Positions 10,297 through 20,151 are shown, numbered from the stretch's first letter. The stretch is 64,000 bases of DNA from Methylotuvimicrobium sp. KM2 (GCF_038051925.1 NZ_CP150634.1:620001-684000); one strand, 5' to 3'. Notes: generated by a model from the sequence alone, not told the origin. Numbers and translations: made by a program.

Positions 10297-12585
10297 ATGT
10301 TTCATTCGAAACGGGTGATCGGGCCGCTATCGCTGGCCTGTCTTTTAGTCGGTGTATCGACGGCGGCACAGGCTGTCGACAAAGATGCGCCGCCGACCAT
10401 ACTCGATACGGTCAAGATCATCGGCGACCCGAGTAAGGCTCGGGATATGCCAGCTTCGGCGCAATATCTCGATACCGGCGATATTCGCGATCAGACGTAT
10501 AGCGATATCAACCGTATTTTGCGTAAAGTACCCGGAGTCAATATTCGCGAGGAAGATGGTTTCGGTCTGTTTCCGAATATCAGTTTCCGCGGCGTCGATA
10601 CGACGCGTAGCGCCAAGATTACTGTAATGGAAGACGGCGTTTTGACAGCTCCTGCGCCTTATTCGTCTCCTGCCGCTTATTTTAATCCTGCCGGCGGCCG
10701 TATGAGCGGCGTCGAGGTCATGAAAGGCGGTAGTCAGGTCAAATACGGTCCGCATATCACCGGCGGCGTGTTGAACTATTTGTCGACGCCGATTCCGGAG
10801 GACGGCAAGGCATATCTGAAGACCATTTACGGCAGTTACGATGAAGTCCGTTCTCATGGTTATGTTGGTAAGACGCACGACACCGAATTCGGCCGCTTCG
10901 GTTATCTGGTCGAAGGTTTTTACCGGCGTTCCGACGGTTTCAAAACGATCGATTCGACCGCAGGTTATGAAGGCAGCGACAGAACTGGTTTTTCACAGGT
11001 CGAGCCGATGGTGCGCTTAATGTGGGAGCCGAATACCGAAATGTACCAAAGACTCGAGGTCAAATTCGGCTATTCGAACATGGATGCCGATGAGACTTAT
11101 CTCGGATTGAGTGATGCCGATTTTAGACGCGATCCCTACCGCCGTTATGCCGCGTCTCGTTTCGACAATATCGAAACCGAGCATTTCAGAGGCTTCGCAC
11201 GTTATTTCATTTCGCCGACCGAAGATCTGGATATCGTTACGACGGCTTATTACAGCGAGTTCGCTAGGAATTGGAGCAAGCTACAGGATATTCGCGGCGG
11301 GACGCCGGGGAATATGGGCTTGGCTTCCGCGTTGGCGGGTGCGAACGGCGGCCTGGGTTTGGAGTGTCTGAAGGGCCGTCTGGACTGTGGGTTGCGGGTC
11401 AGAGACAATAACCGTGAATATTATCTGGGCGGTGTCGAGTCGGTCGCGAACTACCGTTTCGATTTAGGCGCTACGCATCACGAACTGAGTGGCGGTTTCC
11501 GCTATCATGAGGACGGCGAAAAACGTTTCCAACATCAGATTACCTATAACCAGGACGTAAACGGTGCGATAACCGGCAATAACTTTGGTGCGCCTGACAC
11601 ATTGCCGGGAGGGCAGGATAACAGAAGGCAAGATACGCGTGCCTATGCATTTTTCCTTAAGGACCGGATCGAATTCGGTAATTGGGGGTTCACACCGGGT
11701 ATTCGTTACGAACATCTGAATCAGGTAAATAAAGACTATGATCGGCCAGTCAGAGATGGTGTTAATCAAAACGGCTCAAGCTCGTTGGATATGTATGCCG
11801 GCGGTGCAAGCTTGGATTACAAATTTAATGAGGATCTAATGGTCTTCGGCAGCGTGCATAAGGGCTTTTCTCCGCCGGGAGCTAAGGATGCTGTCGTCGA
11901 TGGCATGACCGAGGAATCCAGTAATGCTTATGAGTTGGGTGCGCGTTATTCTCGTGGCGCATTTTCAGCCGAAGTCATCGGATTCTATACGCAATTTGAA
12001 AATTTGTTGGTTATCGATAGCATCGGTGGCACAGGTAGCGATAATAACCAGAATTTCGGCGAAGTCGATTCGCGCGGTGTTGAGGTGGCTCTGAATTTCG
12101 ATGCGGGCCAGGCTTTCGGCTGGGGTTTCCGTAATCCTTACTTCGTTTCCTTTACCTACACCGATACCGTCCAATTAAGCGATGCAGCTTCAGAAGATGC
12201 AGAGTCGATCTTCAGTTTTGGTAAAAAAGGCAATCGAGTGCCATATATCCCCGAGTATGCGGTTAGTTTCGGCAGCGGTATTCATTTCGAAAACTGGGGG
12301 GTCGACGTGACCGGCAACTATGTCGGTGAAACTTATACCAGCGCGAGCAATACCTCTCTGCAAATAGACGGCAACGGCAATCCCGATTCGCGTTTCGGTA
12401 AAACAGACGACTATGTCATCGTCGATGTTTCGGCCTATTACCAGGTGACAAAAGGTATCAAATTACTCGGCGGCGTACAAAATGCCAATGATGAAGAATA
12501 TATTGTATCGAGACAGCCTTATGGCCCTCGTCCCGGAATGCCGATTTTCGCCTACGGCGGCTTCGAGCTAGACTTCGATATTTAA
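10297..12585 (+). CDS. TonB-dependent outer-membrane receptor, FecA-like (ferric chelate uptake)
   Basis: The ATG at 10297 is preferred because GGGGGAG lies just before it and because it starts a clean signal peptide (MFHSKRVIGPLSLACLLVGV, cleaved after AQA); an in-frame start 14 codons upstream lacks both. The mature protein has a plug domain (DINRILRKVPGVNIREEDG, then FPNISFRGVD and GGVLNYLSTP), followed by a beta-barrel to about residue 762 ending in ELDFDI. The plug wording matches the FecA/COG4772 group, which imports ferric citrate or siderophores using TonB energy. No FecIR-type regulators are adjacent; a Fur-like site lies upstream. Confidence 0.87.
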   Translation: MFHSKRVIGPLSLACLLVGVSTAAQAVDKDAPPTILDTVKIIGDPSKARDMPASAQYLDTGDIRDQTYSDINRILRKVPGVNIREEDGFGLFPNISFRGVDTTRSAKITVMEDGVLTAPAPYSSPAAYFNPAGGRMSGVEVMKGGSQVKYGPHITGGVLNYLSTPIPEDGKAYLKTIYGSYDEVRSHGYVGKTHDTEFGRFGYLVEGFYRRSDGFKTIDSTAGYEGSDRTGFSQVEPMVRLMWEPNTEMYQRLEVKFGYSNMDADETYLGLSDADFRRDPYRRYAASRFDNIETEHFRGFARYFISPTEDLDIVTTAYYSEFARNWSKLQDIRGGTPGNMGLASALAGANGGLGLECLKGRLDCGLRVRDNNREYYLGGVESVANYRFDLGATHHELSGGFRYHEDGEKRFQHQITYNQDVNGAITGNNFGAPDTLPGGQDNRRQDTRAYAFFLKDRIEFGNWGFTPGIRYEHLNQVNKDYDRPVRDGVNQNGSSSLDMYAGGASLDYKFNEDLMVFGSVHKGFSPPGAKDAVVDGMTEESSNAYELGARYSRGAFSAEVIGFYTQFENLLVIDSIGGTGSDNNQNFGEVDSRGVEVALNFDAGQAFGWGFRNPYFVSFTYTDTVQLSDAASEDAESIFSFGKKGNRVPYIPEYAVSFGSGIHFENWGVDVTGNYVGETYTSASNTSLQIDGNGNPDSRFGKTDDYVIVDVSAYYQVTKGIKLLGGVQNANDEEYIVSRQPYGPRPGMPIFAYGGFELDFDI

Positions 12586-12770
12586 CCTAGAAAAAGCATT
12601 TCACCATGAAGATCATGAAGAATAGGAAGTTAACTCAATAACTTGTCATTCGTTTATGAACAACTTTCGGTCACCCGAAAGGTTAGCTGCAATGTTTAGG
12701 TAATCTATTGAAATACTTCATGAGCTTCATGAACTTCATGTGCTTCATGGTTGAACTGCCGAATGTAGGA
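12586..12770. repeat. Dispersed ~180-bp repeat, copy A
   Basis: Begins AACCTAGAAAAAGCATTTCA and ends near TTCATGGTTGAACTGCCGAA. It matches the copies at 13107-13290 and 17315-17495 along their length with scattered substitutions. The ends carry an imperfect inverted repeat: ACCATGAAGATCATGAAG near the left and CTTCATGTGCTTCATGGT near the right. No ORF is inside, so it looks like a non-autonomous, MITE-like element or a large structured repeat. Copy A has an extra CTTCATGA unit near its right end. Confidence 0.8.
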
Positions 12771-13106
12771 TAAATGGTATCGAGGCCGCAAAAACTAAAA
12801 TATGCGGTTACCCAAGCTCCAGCTTGGGTAACCTGTTCAGGAAGCTCTAGCTTCCCGAAAATCAAGAAAGATTGAACGAGCGAGTCGGGGTTGATTGAGA
12901 GTCTGCGGAGGTTGTGTCGGTCTCAGGAAGCTCTTGCCCTGAGCATGTCGAAGGGGGAGCTTCCGGGGTGTCTTTACCAAGCTGGAGCTTGGGAAAGATC
13001 GACATTGGTGGGATGCCATGGTACGCGCAGCGTACCCTACTGGCTGGTCGTCCCTCACCTAGCGTTAGGTTAGGTGAGGGAAGGTCGAGACGGTTGGATA
13101 ACAATA
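12771..13106. repeat. Intergenic stretch with several short palindromes
   Basis: No gene seen. It contains three kinds of inverted repeat: ACCCAAGCTCCAGCTTGGGT near 12808; GGAAGCTCTAGCTTCC near 12840; and CCCTCACCTAGCGTTAGGTT near 13055, followed by AGGTGAGGG. A CCTGAGCATGTCGAAGGGG motif near 12935 is another widespread intergenic repeat type. The stretch lies between two copies of the ~180-bp repeat. Confidence 0.6.
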
Positions 13107-13290
13107 AACCTAGAAAAAGCATTTCACCATGAAGATCATGAAGAATAGAAAGTTAATTCAATAACTTATTACGCGTATGAATCAAGCTTTCGCTCACCAA
13201 AAAGGTTAGCGAGAAGATTTAGGTAATTTCTTGAAATCCTTCATGAACTTCATGTGCTTCATGGTTTAACTGCCGAATTTAAGTTTATTT
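13107..13290. repeat. Dispersed ~180-bp repeat, copy B
   Basis: Same element as copies A and C, beginning AACCTAGAAAAAGCATTTCA, with the inner CTCACCAAAAAGGTTAGCGAG hairpin clearer than in copy A. The ~200 bases from here to 13492 hold no gene and should contain the promoter of the following oxygenase-family gene. Confidence 0.8.
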
Positions 13291-13492
13291 CTTCATCGCG
13301 CTATCGTTTCATTAAAAAGCCTTTCGCCAAATCCCCTATGGGTTAAGTCCAGTTCTCGCTAGGTACATTCCATACCTTTTTTCGTAGACGGTTTTTCGAT
13401 CAAAAAGAAGTAAGCTGCGAGAATATATTCAAACGGGTAATTTCTGTCCTATTATTAACAAAAACAATAAATTCGATATTTACGGGGGGGAA

Positions 13493-15232
13493 ATGATGCT
13501 TATGCAGAAATGGCAGTCGATCGATTTGAATGCCTATCGTCAAATCGGCGATCCGGAGATTGATCGTTTGGTCGCCGAAGTGTTGCAGGACCAGCAGGGC
13601 GAACCGTCCGGTCGGTTCAATTATAACGCGCTGTTGTTGCTTGCCGACAAATTGATAGAGGCGCCGGAATTGGCGGTTATCAATGATTCGAGGTTGAGCC
13701 GCCAGTTGAAATCGATGCCGGAACTATTGATCGAGTACTATGATCCGATGGAGGCGCCTGATTGGGTCGACGCGGCTAAACTGGCTCTGGGCACCAAACT
13801 ATGGCAGGAAAATACGTTAATCACGCTTATTACATTGTATGCCGCCAGTTTGCCGGCGTGTTATTTGATGAAAAACGGTATCCCCGCGCTCTATCAAACC
13901 GAAAAGTTGCGCGAGAAAAAATACATATTTCAACGCATCTATGAAACGGGGTTGATGCTGGCCGCGACGATGGATCAGGGCGGTATCAAAATTGTCGAGG
14001 ATGCCGAATTCGAGGACGACCGATTGCTCCTTGAGGTATTACAAAAACTGGATAAAGAAGGACGGTGGCAGCGACAGGGGCGCGGCTGTTGTCGGATGGC
14101 CGGAAATCCGGATATTCAGCTCGATCCCGCTTTAATTCGGGCGGAAATCGAAACATTACGAGGTAAACCTAAGCGTTATTTATGGGGTAAAGGCTATATT
14201 GCCGCTAAAAAAGTCCGGTTTTTACATGCATCGATGCGTTTCATGCTGACTCAGCCAGGAAACTGCCGTCCTTGGGGCAATAAAGAGAATCCCCAGTCGC
14301 TGGCTGAAACCATGAGCCACAGAAAGTCGCCATGGGACACCGAGCGTTTCGGCGTTCCGGTCAATCAAGAGGATTTAGCCTACACCTTGCTGACTTTCGG
14401 ATTGGTCATCCCGAGGGGGCTTGAAACCTGGGGGTTGCCGCTTAGCCTTGAGCAAAAAGAGGCCTTTCTGCATTTATGGCGTTTGATCGGCTATATCATG
14501 GGCGTCGATCAGACGTTATTGACCGATAATTGGGATGAGGCGCTGGCTCTTTACGAGGCGATACAGCAGAGGCAAGCAGGGCCCTCCGATGAGGGAGTCG
14601 TTCTGACTGAAGCGCTGATGGGGTTTCTTGGCGATTACATGCCTCATCTACCGGGATTAGCCCACCGGCTCTCGGCAGCGATGATCATTAATCAACTAGG
14701 GATGGAGCATGCATCCTTCATTTTAGATGAAACGCTAATTAAGGAAACCCGTAAGTTTTGGCGGTGGCCGATATATAAAGTCGCTGCAAAATCTTTTCGC
14801 GGCTATTTGATCATGCGCGAGAAGGTATTCAAACGATTCAAACATCTCGGCGGTTTGACCGCTAACCGTATTCATGAGGCTAGCGAGTTATTGATCGACA
14901 GTTGGCGGGACGGTTATAGTCGAAAGCCGTTTTTCGTGCCGGCCGATGCTTCGACATGGGTTCGCGCTTCGGGAATCGATGAAGACTTTTTAAGTTTATT
15001 ACGGCAATGGAGACGTAAATTATTCGCGAATATCGGTATTGGTTTAATGTTCTTGATCATTGCAGTGTTTGGACTGACGGCTGCGGTGCCGATTGGTTTG
15101 ATTTCAGGATGGACGGCGTTTAAAGCGACCTTGATCGGTGCGTTATCGTCATGGAGTATTTCGCTAGCCTGGATGCAGTTCAGACTGCCGGTCGTATTCA
15201 AGATGAGGCCCGGCAGAGAGGATTGTTTTTAA
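13493..15232 (+). CDS. MpaB / rubber-oxygenase catalytic-domain family protein
   Basis: A protein of 579 residues that resembles the DUF2236 (PF09995) family, which includes the heme-dependent latex-clearing oxygenase and fungal MpaB. Supporting signs are KVRFLHASMRFML at about 240-252, in the position of the conserved R..H..R heme-pocket region, then the AYTLLTFG helix, and WGLPLSLEQKEAFLHLWRLI followed by GYIMGV. Near the C-terminus (about 515-565) are two hydrophobic helices, suggesting membrane anchoring, which is uncommon in the family. No signal peptide is seen. The substrate is unknown; function beyond probable heme-dependent oxygenase is not claimed. A GGGGGGG run precedes the ATG. 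Confidence 0.65.
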   Translation: MMLMQKWQSIDLNAYRQIGDPEIDRLVAEVLQDQQGEPSGRFNYNALLLLADKLIEAPELAVINDSRLSRQLKSMPELLIEYYDPMEAPDWVDAAKLALGTKLWQENTLITLITLYAASLPACYLMKNGIPALYQTEKLREKKYIFQRIYETGLMLAATMDQGGIKIVEDAEFEDDRLLLEVLQKLDKEGRWQRQGRGCCRMAGNPDIQLDPALIRAEIETLRGKPKRYLWGKGYIAAKKVRFLHASMRFMLTQPGNCRPWGNKENPQSLAETMSHRKSPWDTERFGVPVNQEDLAYTLLTFGLVIPRGLETWGLPLSLEQKEAFLHLWRLIGYIMGVDQTLLTDNWDEALALYEAIQQRQAGPSDEGVVLTEALMGFLGDYMPHLPGLAHRLSAAMIINQLGMEHASFILDETLIKETRKFWRWPIYKVAAKSFRGYLIMREKVFKRFKHLGGLTANRIHEASELLIDSWRDGYSRKPFFVPADASTWVRASGIDEDFLSLLRQWRRKLFANIGIGLMFLIIAVFGLTAAVPIGLISGWTAFKATLIGALSSWSISLAWMQFRLPVVFKMRPGREDCF

Positions 15233-15987
15233 GATTTAATCATAATGAATTCCCTAATTTAATGAAGGGTTCGGTTGCTCGATTGACAGAAATCCGTGAA
15301 TACGTCTCTGCGGGCTCTTTATGCCTGCATCTAGGCTGGCAAAGCTTTTATTTTGACCTTTCCCTGCGCCTCCCTAGGTACTCTCGAAACGCGATATGTG
15401 AAAATTATCTTTGGTAATCAAAATATGGCATTTGGCACAAAATTGGGGCATATAACATGTGGCTAAAGCGGCGATATTAGATGGCATAAAGCCAAAACGC
15501 GCTGTTATTGCTAAGGAATATACACAAAATAACCTCTGTAAGCATTAAGCTTTGTAGCGATTCGATGACGCGCTTGACAGGACGCCGCTAACCCAGCACC
15601 TGTCAATCGAGTCATCGCCCCCCCTTCCAACATTTGTCGGCGTTATACCTTTCGCATTTCAAATTTCGGCAGTGCCGGAGGAGGCCTCGGGGTGCCCGGT
15701 AAAGGCTTTGCCAGCATGGAGCTGGCATAGAGCCTACATGGACGTATTTACGGCGTCCTTTGACGGGCACCCCGAGGCCGAATTTTCATCTGCGATGAGT
15801 ATATTTCATGCTGACTCCTAACTTCCTTGAAGATGTCATCAACTGGTAAAAAAATACTGGCATTATCCTTGCTTTCTCTACTGGATGGTAACTATTGTCG
15901 TCGATTGCTATCGGTGATTTGCGAAGAACCGGTTTAAATTCTAATGAAAGGGTTAGGGGAAGTGATAAAGATGAGGCTTGGGCATTC
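15233..15987. repeat. Repeat-rich gap with three long hairpins
   Basis: No reliable gene. Near 15270-15350 is a degraded copy of the GTTCGGTTGCTCGATTGACA repeat. At 15563-15617 the arms TGACGCGCTTGACAGG and CCTGTCAATCGAGTCA form a hairpin of the same family as that at 1779. At 15684-15698 and 15764-15778 is a perfect 15-base inverted pair (GCCTCGGGGTGCCCG and its complement) with a 65-base loop containing TACATGGACGTATTTACGGC. The following gene could start as far upstream as a TTG at 15895. Confidence 0.65.
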
Positions 15988-17229
15988 ATGAGGCAAATGA
16001 AACTGGGCGTTTTTTTACCGACGAGCAATAGTCATTTGTCGAATAGGCGGCGACAACAGGGGCGAGGTGTCTCCGGTTGGGATCTTTCCGATTGTCAGCG
16101 TGTTGCGATAAAGGCCGAGCAGGCTAAATTTGATGCAGTCTTTATGAGTTCCGATGCGTCATTGTTCTGTCATTCTCAAGATGATGAATCGGTAAAGTTA
16201 TTGATTGCGTTGACGCGTGTTACCGATCGGATCGGTTTAGTGGCGCCGGCATGCTGCGACTACTCCGATCCTTATGGTCTGGCAGGTTCTTTTTCCGCCC
16301 TAGCTCATATCAGTCGAGGGCGGGCCGGTTGGAATCCCGGAACGGAAAATAATAATGATCGAAATATTCTTACGGAGCGAACTCGCGATTATATCGACTT
16401 AGTAACTTCTTTGTGGGCAATGTGGGAAGTTGAAGATGGGAGTAATGATCTACCTGGGATCGTCGATAAAAGCAACAAGTCGGATGCGGCTGACATGGAA
16501 CGAACCGCTTATGATCACCCGGTACTGGTTCAAAATATCTTATCCGATAGGGATATTGAATTGGCGGCGAGGAGTGCTGAAGTGGTTTTGGTTCGACAGA
16601 AGAATGAACAACAGGCAAGGCTGTTTTATTCCGAGCTAAAAGAAAAAGCGTTCAATTTCGGTAAGTGTCCTTCTCAGCTAAAAATTATGTCGTGCGTGGT
16701 ACCTGTTGTTGCAGAGACAACCGAGGCGGCTCATGAAAAATATCATTTACTCAAGAAATCGCTAAACGCTGTGAAAAGATTAGAGTTGTTTAATTTTGAT
16801 TTCGACAATGAAAGTACTACAGAGTCTAGTCTGCAACAAGCATTACCGGAATGGTTCGATCATAACTGTTTCAAGAATGCCTCGATAGAATCGATAAGCG
16901 GGCTGATGGACGTCGAGTCTGTGTCATTGCTAAGGCTTAATGACAGCGGACATCGAGCCGTTATCGGCACACCAAAGCAAGTTGCCGATCAGCTGGAGGA
17001 GTGGTTTATAGGCGAAGCCGCTGACGGGTTTGCTATCATGCCGCCATATTTCCCCGGAGGATTTGACGATTTTGTAGATCTAGTCGTTCCGGAATTGAAA
17101 TTTAGAAACTTATTCCGTGCCGAATATGAGGGAGTGACGCTACGCGATCATTTAGGTTTGATGCGACCGGTCAATGAGTTAGCAAAACGAATGATTCAAT
17201 TTTCGTTATCTTACTCCTTTTCATACTGA
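15988..17229 (+). CDS. Luciferase-like (FMN-dependent) monooxygenase, NtaA/SnaA/DszA-like
   Basis: About 413 residues from the ATG at 15988, which gives the family-like start MRQMKLGVFLP; a GATGAGG site lies about 11 bases upstream, and a TTG 31 codons earlier is an alternative. Family marks are the N-terminal strand, AIKAEQAKFDAVFMSSD, RIGLVAPACCDYSDPYGLAGSFSALAHISRGRAGWNPGT and a late GTPKQVADQLEEWF. The enzyme would use reduced FMN from a partner reductase to oxygenate a small molecule. The central segment (WEVEDGSNDLPGIVDKSNKS) is much diverged from family members, where DGRFFDV-HRGRFF type text and a QAGxS phosphate site are expected, so the protein may be altered or inactive. Substrate unknown. 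Confidence 0.65.
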   Translation: MRQMKLGVFLPTSNSHLSNRRRQQGRGVSGWDLSDCQRVAIKAEQAKFDAVFMSSDASLFCHSQDDESVKLLIALTRVTDRIGLVAPACCDYSDPYGLAGSFSALAHISRGRAGWNPGTENNNDRNILTERTRDYIDLVTSLWAMWEVEDGSNDLPGIVDKSNKSDAADMERTAYDHPVLVQNILSDRDIELAARSAEVVLVRQKNEQQARLFYSELKEKAFNFGKCPSQLKIMSCVVPVVAETTEAAHEKYHLLKKSLNAVKRLELFNFDFDNESTTESSLQQALPEWFDHNCFKNASIESISGLMDVESVSLLRLNDSGHRAVIGTPKQVADQLEEWFIGEAADGFAIMPPYFPGGFDDFVDLVVPELKFRNLFRAEYEGVTLRDHLGLMRPVNELAKRMIQFSLSYSFSY

Positions 17230-17314
17230 AAAAATCGTTAGGCTTTGTCGATGGTGCCGTATTTATCAGTCGAGGACCGTCGATCGCCTGTTGCCGAAAT
17301 TTGACTAGCAAGGG

Positions 17315-17495
17315 ATAAACCTAGAAAAAGCATTTCACCATGAAGATCATGAAGAATAGGAAGTTAATTCAATAGCTTATTACGCGTTTGTATAGAACTT
17401 TCGCTCACCAAAAAGGTTAGCGAGAAGGATTTGGTAAGTTCTTGGAATCCTTCTGAACTTCATGTGCTTCATGGTTAAACTGCCGAATTCAGGAT
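17315..17495. repeat. Dispersed ~180-bp repeat, copy C
   Basis: Third copy of the element at 12586 and 13107, same orientation, with a small deletion near its right inverted end (CCTTCTGAACTTCATGTGC). It fills most of the gap between the monooxygenase gene and the HupE-receptor ORF; the rest of that gap (17230-17532) shows nothing else. Confidence 0.8.
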
Positions 17496-17532
17496 AAAGC
17501 TTTCGAAAAGGGTTTAATAACCGAGGTATAGA

Positions 17533-20151
17533 ATGAATTATTTTTCTAAAAAGTCCGTTTGGGCCATGTGGTCGTTATGTTGGTCGTTGATATTATTTCC
17601 GCTGTGTGCCCAAGCGCATACCGAGGACATCGACAGCAGCGGTTGGCTTAGTGGTTTCAGTCATCCGCTCGAGGGTTGGGATCATCTATTGACGATGCTG
17701 GCTGTCGGCATTTGGGCTGCGCAGCTCAAAAGACACTCTGTATGGCAATTGCCGTTGGCCTTTGTCGGTGTGATGTGTCTTGGCGGTCTAATCGGCGTTG
17801 CTGGGCTGCCGGTTTGGGGTGTCGAGCCGATGATTCTTTTGTCGGTTGGGGTGTTCGGGGTGTTGGCCTTGCGCAGAATTCGAGTGTCGGCGCTTGCGAG
17901 CCTTTCGGTCGTGATGTTTTTTGCTTTTTTTCACGGCTACGCTCACGGACAGGAAATGCCTGCTTCTGCCGGTTTGTTGTCGTTTGCTTTGGGATTCGTA
18001 ACCGCGACACTATTATTGCACGGTACCGGCATCATAATGGTGCGCTTGGCAGTTTTGGCGTTCGCCACAGTGTTCGGAACTTCGGTTCATGCACAGACGG
18101 TTGAGGATGATGGCGATAGCGGTTCGGATATCGAATCCGAAACGATGCGTTTGGAGTTACTTCCCAAGATGGTTGTGACCGAGCGAGGTGATTCTTTGGT
18201 CGGCATCGCCGACAGCGCATCGCAAGGCAACGTAGGGCAAGAGCAGCTGCAGTTCAGGCCTATCATTCGGCCCGGCGAGATACTCGAAACGGTGCCCGGC
18301 CTGATCGCATCGCAGCATAGCGGCGAAGGAAAATCGAATCAGTTTTTTTTAAGAGGCTTCAATCTCGATCACGGCACCGATTTTTTAACTAAGATTGACG
18401 ACGTGCCGGTGAATTTAGTTTCGCACGCACACGGTCAGGGATGGACCGATACCAACTTTCTGATTCCCGAATTGATAGCAACGATCCATTATCAAAAAGG
18501 CAATTACTACGCCGAAAACGGTGACTTTTCCAGTGCCGGCGCCGCTGATATACGATATGCCAATACCTTGCCCGGACATATCGCTCGATTTACCGGCGGT
18601 AATTTCGATTATTACCGGGGGCTGTCGGCCGGTTCGCACAGGCTCGGTGACGGCAATTTGCTTTATGGCGGCGAAATCGTTCATAACGGGGGACCCTGGA
18701 CGGTTAGCAACGATTATTTGAAATTCAACGGCGTGCTTCGCTACAGCGAGGATTACGAAAGCTCGGGCTGGAGTGTAACCGCGATGGCCTATAAAGCCGA
18801 CTGGAACGCGACCGACCAAATCCCCCTGCGCGCGGTCGACTCCGGAACGATCGGGCGTTTCGGCACGCTCGATCCGACCGACGGTGGGAGCAGTCGGCGT
18901 TACAGCATCACCGGCGAATGGCATCGTCAAGACGACGTGTCGGCATCCAAGCTGACGGTCTACGGGATTTATCATGAACTCGACCTGTACTCGAACTTTA
19001 CCTATTTTCTTGAAGATCCGGACCGTGGCGATCAATTCGCTCAGCCTGATCGGCGCTGGACATCCGGTCTGAACGCAAGCCACACCTTTTTTCATAAAAT
19101 CGGGTCGTTCGACTCCGACAGCACCATCGGTTTGCAGGTGCGGAACGACTCGATCCGTAACGGTTTGCTGTTGACCGAGGCGCGGCAGAGTTGGGATACC
19201 GTTCGTAGCGACGATGTGCGCGTGACCAACGTCAGCCCGTATTTCGAAAATAAGACCCGTTGGACGTCCTGGCTTAGAACTCAAGTGGGCGTTCGGTTCG
19301 ACGGCTTTCAATTCGACGTTTCCGACAGTAACCGGTCCGAAAACAACGGTACGCGCACCGACGGCATTGTTAGTCCGAAAGCCGGTATCGTATTCGGGCC
19401 GTGGGCCGATACCGAGTTTTACCTGAACGGCGGTCTCGGTTTTCATAGTAACGATGCGCGCGGAGTCAATCAGCGCGTCGATCCTGTGAGCGGCGATACC
19501 ACCGACGAAGACGGTAATCCGGTGAGCCGCGCGGTGCCCTTGGTTCGTACTTACGGGGCCGAAGGCGGGCTGCGCACGACCTGGTTTAAAGGATTGCAAA
19601 GCACGCTGTCGGTTTGGTGGCTCGATATCGATTCCGAATTGTTATTCGTCGGCGATGCGGGAACGACTGAAGCCAGCCGTCCTAGTCGTCGTTTCGGCGT
19701 CGAATGGGCGAATTATTATTCGCCGACCGATTGGCTGACCTTCGATGCCGATTTCAGTTTTTCGAAAGCGCGTTTTCGAGGTAACGATCCGGCCGGCGAT
19801 CGTATTCCCGGTGCGATTGAAAGCGTGATCGCAACCGGTGCGACGGTTCATGATATTTATGGCGGTTTCTTCGGGGGGCCAAGGTTGCGTTATTTCGGGC
19901 CGAGACCGTTGATTGAAGACAACAGTGTTCGTTCGGATTCGACGATTTTGTTATCGGCGATGCTTGGGTATCGTTTCGACAAGACTTGGACCTTGCAGGC
20001 CGAAGTATTCAATATCCTAAACCGCAAAGACAGCGCAATCGACTATTACTATGAGTCGCAATTGCGAGGTGAGGCTGATCCTGTCGAGGACATTCACTTT
20101 CATCCCGTCGAGCCGGTCAGTTTCAGAATGAGCGTAACCGCGAATTTTTGA
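17533..20151 (+). CDS. HupE/UreJ-type nickel-cobalt permease fused to TonB-dependent receptor
   Basis: One uninterrupted frame of 872 residues. Residues 1-28 are a signal peptide ending AQA. Residues 29-187 match HupE/UreJ: HPLEGWDHLLTM at 44-55 and FHGYAHGQEMP at 133-143, with about six hydrophobic spans; this inner-membrane family carries Ni2+ or Co2+. From 169 the last span (MVRLAVLAFATVFGTSVHA) has the form of a second signal peptide with cleavage after Ala187. Residues 188-872 are a TonB-dependent receptor: plug with EILETVPGLIASQHSGEGK and FFLRGFNLDHGTDF, then a beta-barrel ending in SVTANF. Either a polyprotein cut by signal peptidase, or internal initiation at Met169 (18037), could yield two proteins. 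No good ribosome site precedes Met169. An outer-membrane metal receptor coupled to its permease is inferred. Confidence 0.82.
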   Translation: MNYFSKKSVWAMWSLCWSLILFPLCAQAHTEDIDSSGWLSGFSHPLEGWDHLLTMLAVGIWAAQLKRHSVWQLPLAFVGVMCLGGLIGVAGLPVWGVEPMILLSVGVFGVLALRRIRVSALASLSVVMFFAFFHGYAHGQEMPASAGLLSFALGFVTATLLLHGTGIIMVRLAVLAFATVFGTSVHAQTVEDDGDSGSDIESETMRLELLPKMVVTERGDSLVGIADSASQGNVGQEQLQFRPIIRPGEILETVPGLIASQHSGEGKSNQFFLRGFNLDHGTDFLTKIDDVPVNLVSHAHGQGWTDTNFLIPELIATIHYQKGNYYAENGDFSSAGAADIRYANTLPGHIARFTGGNFDYYRGLSAGSHRLGDGNLLYGGEIVHNGGPWTVSNDYLKFNGVLRYSEDYESSGWSVTAMAYKADWNATDQIPLRAVDSGTIGRFGTLDPTDGGSSRRYSITGEWHRQDDVSASKLTVYGIYHELDLYSNFTYFLEDPDRGDQFAQPDRRWTSGLNASHTFFHKIGSFDSDSTIGLQVRNDSIRNGLLLTEARQSWDTVRSDDVRVTNVSPYFENKTRWTSWLRTQVGVRFDGFQFDVSDSNRSENNGTRTDGIVSPKAGIVFGPWADTEFYLNGGLGFHSNDARGVNQRVDPVSGDTTDEDGNPVSRAVPLVRTYGAEGGLRTTWFKGLQSTLSVWWLDIDSELLFVGDAGTTEASRPSRRFGVEWANYYSPTDWLTFDADFSFSKARFRGNDPAGDRIPGAIESVIATGATVHDIYGGFFGGPRLRYFGPRPLIEDNSVRSDSTILLSAMLGYRFDKTWTLQAEVFNILNRKDSAIDYYYESQLRGEADPVEDIHFHPVEPVSFRMSVTANF

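Noticed and set aside
12586..13290. Possible tandem CRISPR-like or terminator array
   Set aside because: Two long copies of a 180-bp element with a third far away; no short repeat-spacer pattern.
18415..19599. 394-residue open frame on the opposite strand of the receptor domain
   Set aside because: It is a shadow of the receptor's coding sequence; no ribosome site or motifs, and codon positions favour the plus-strand gene.
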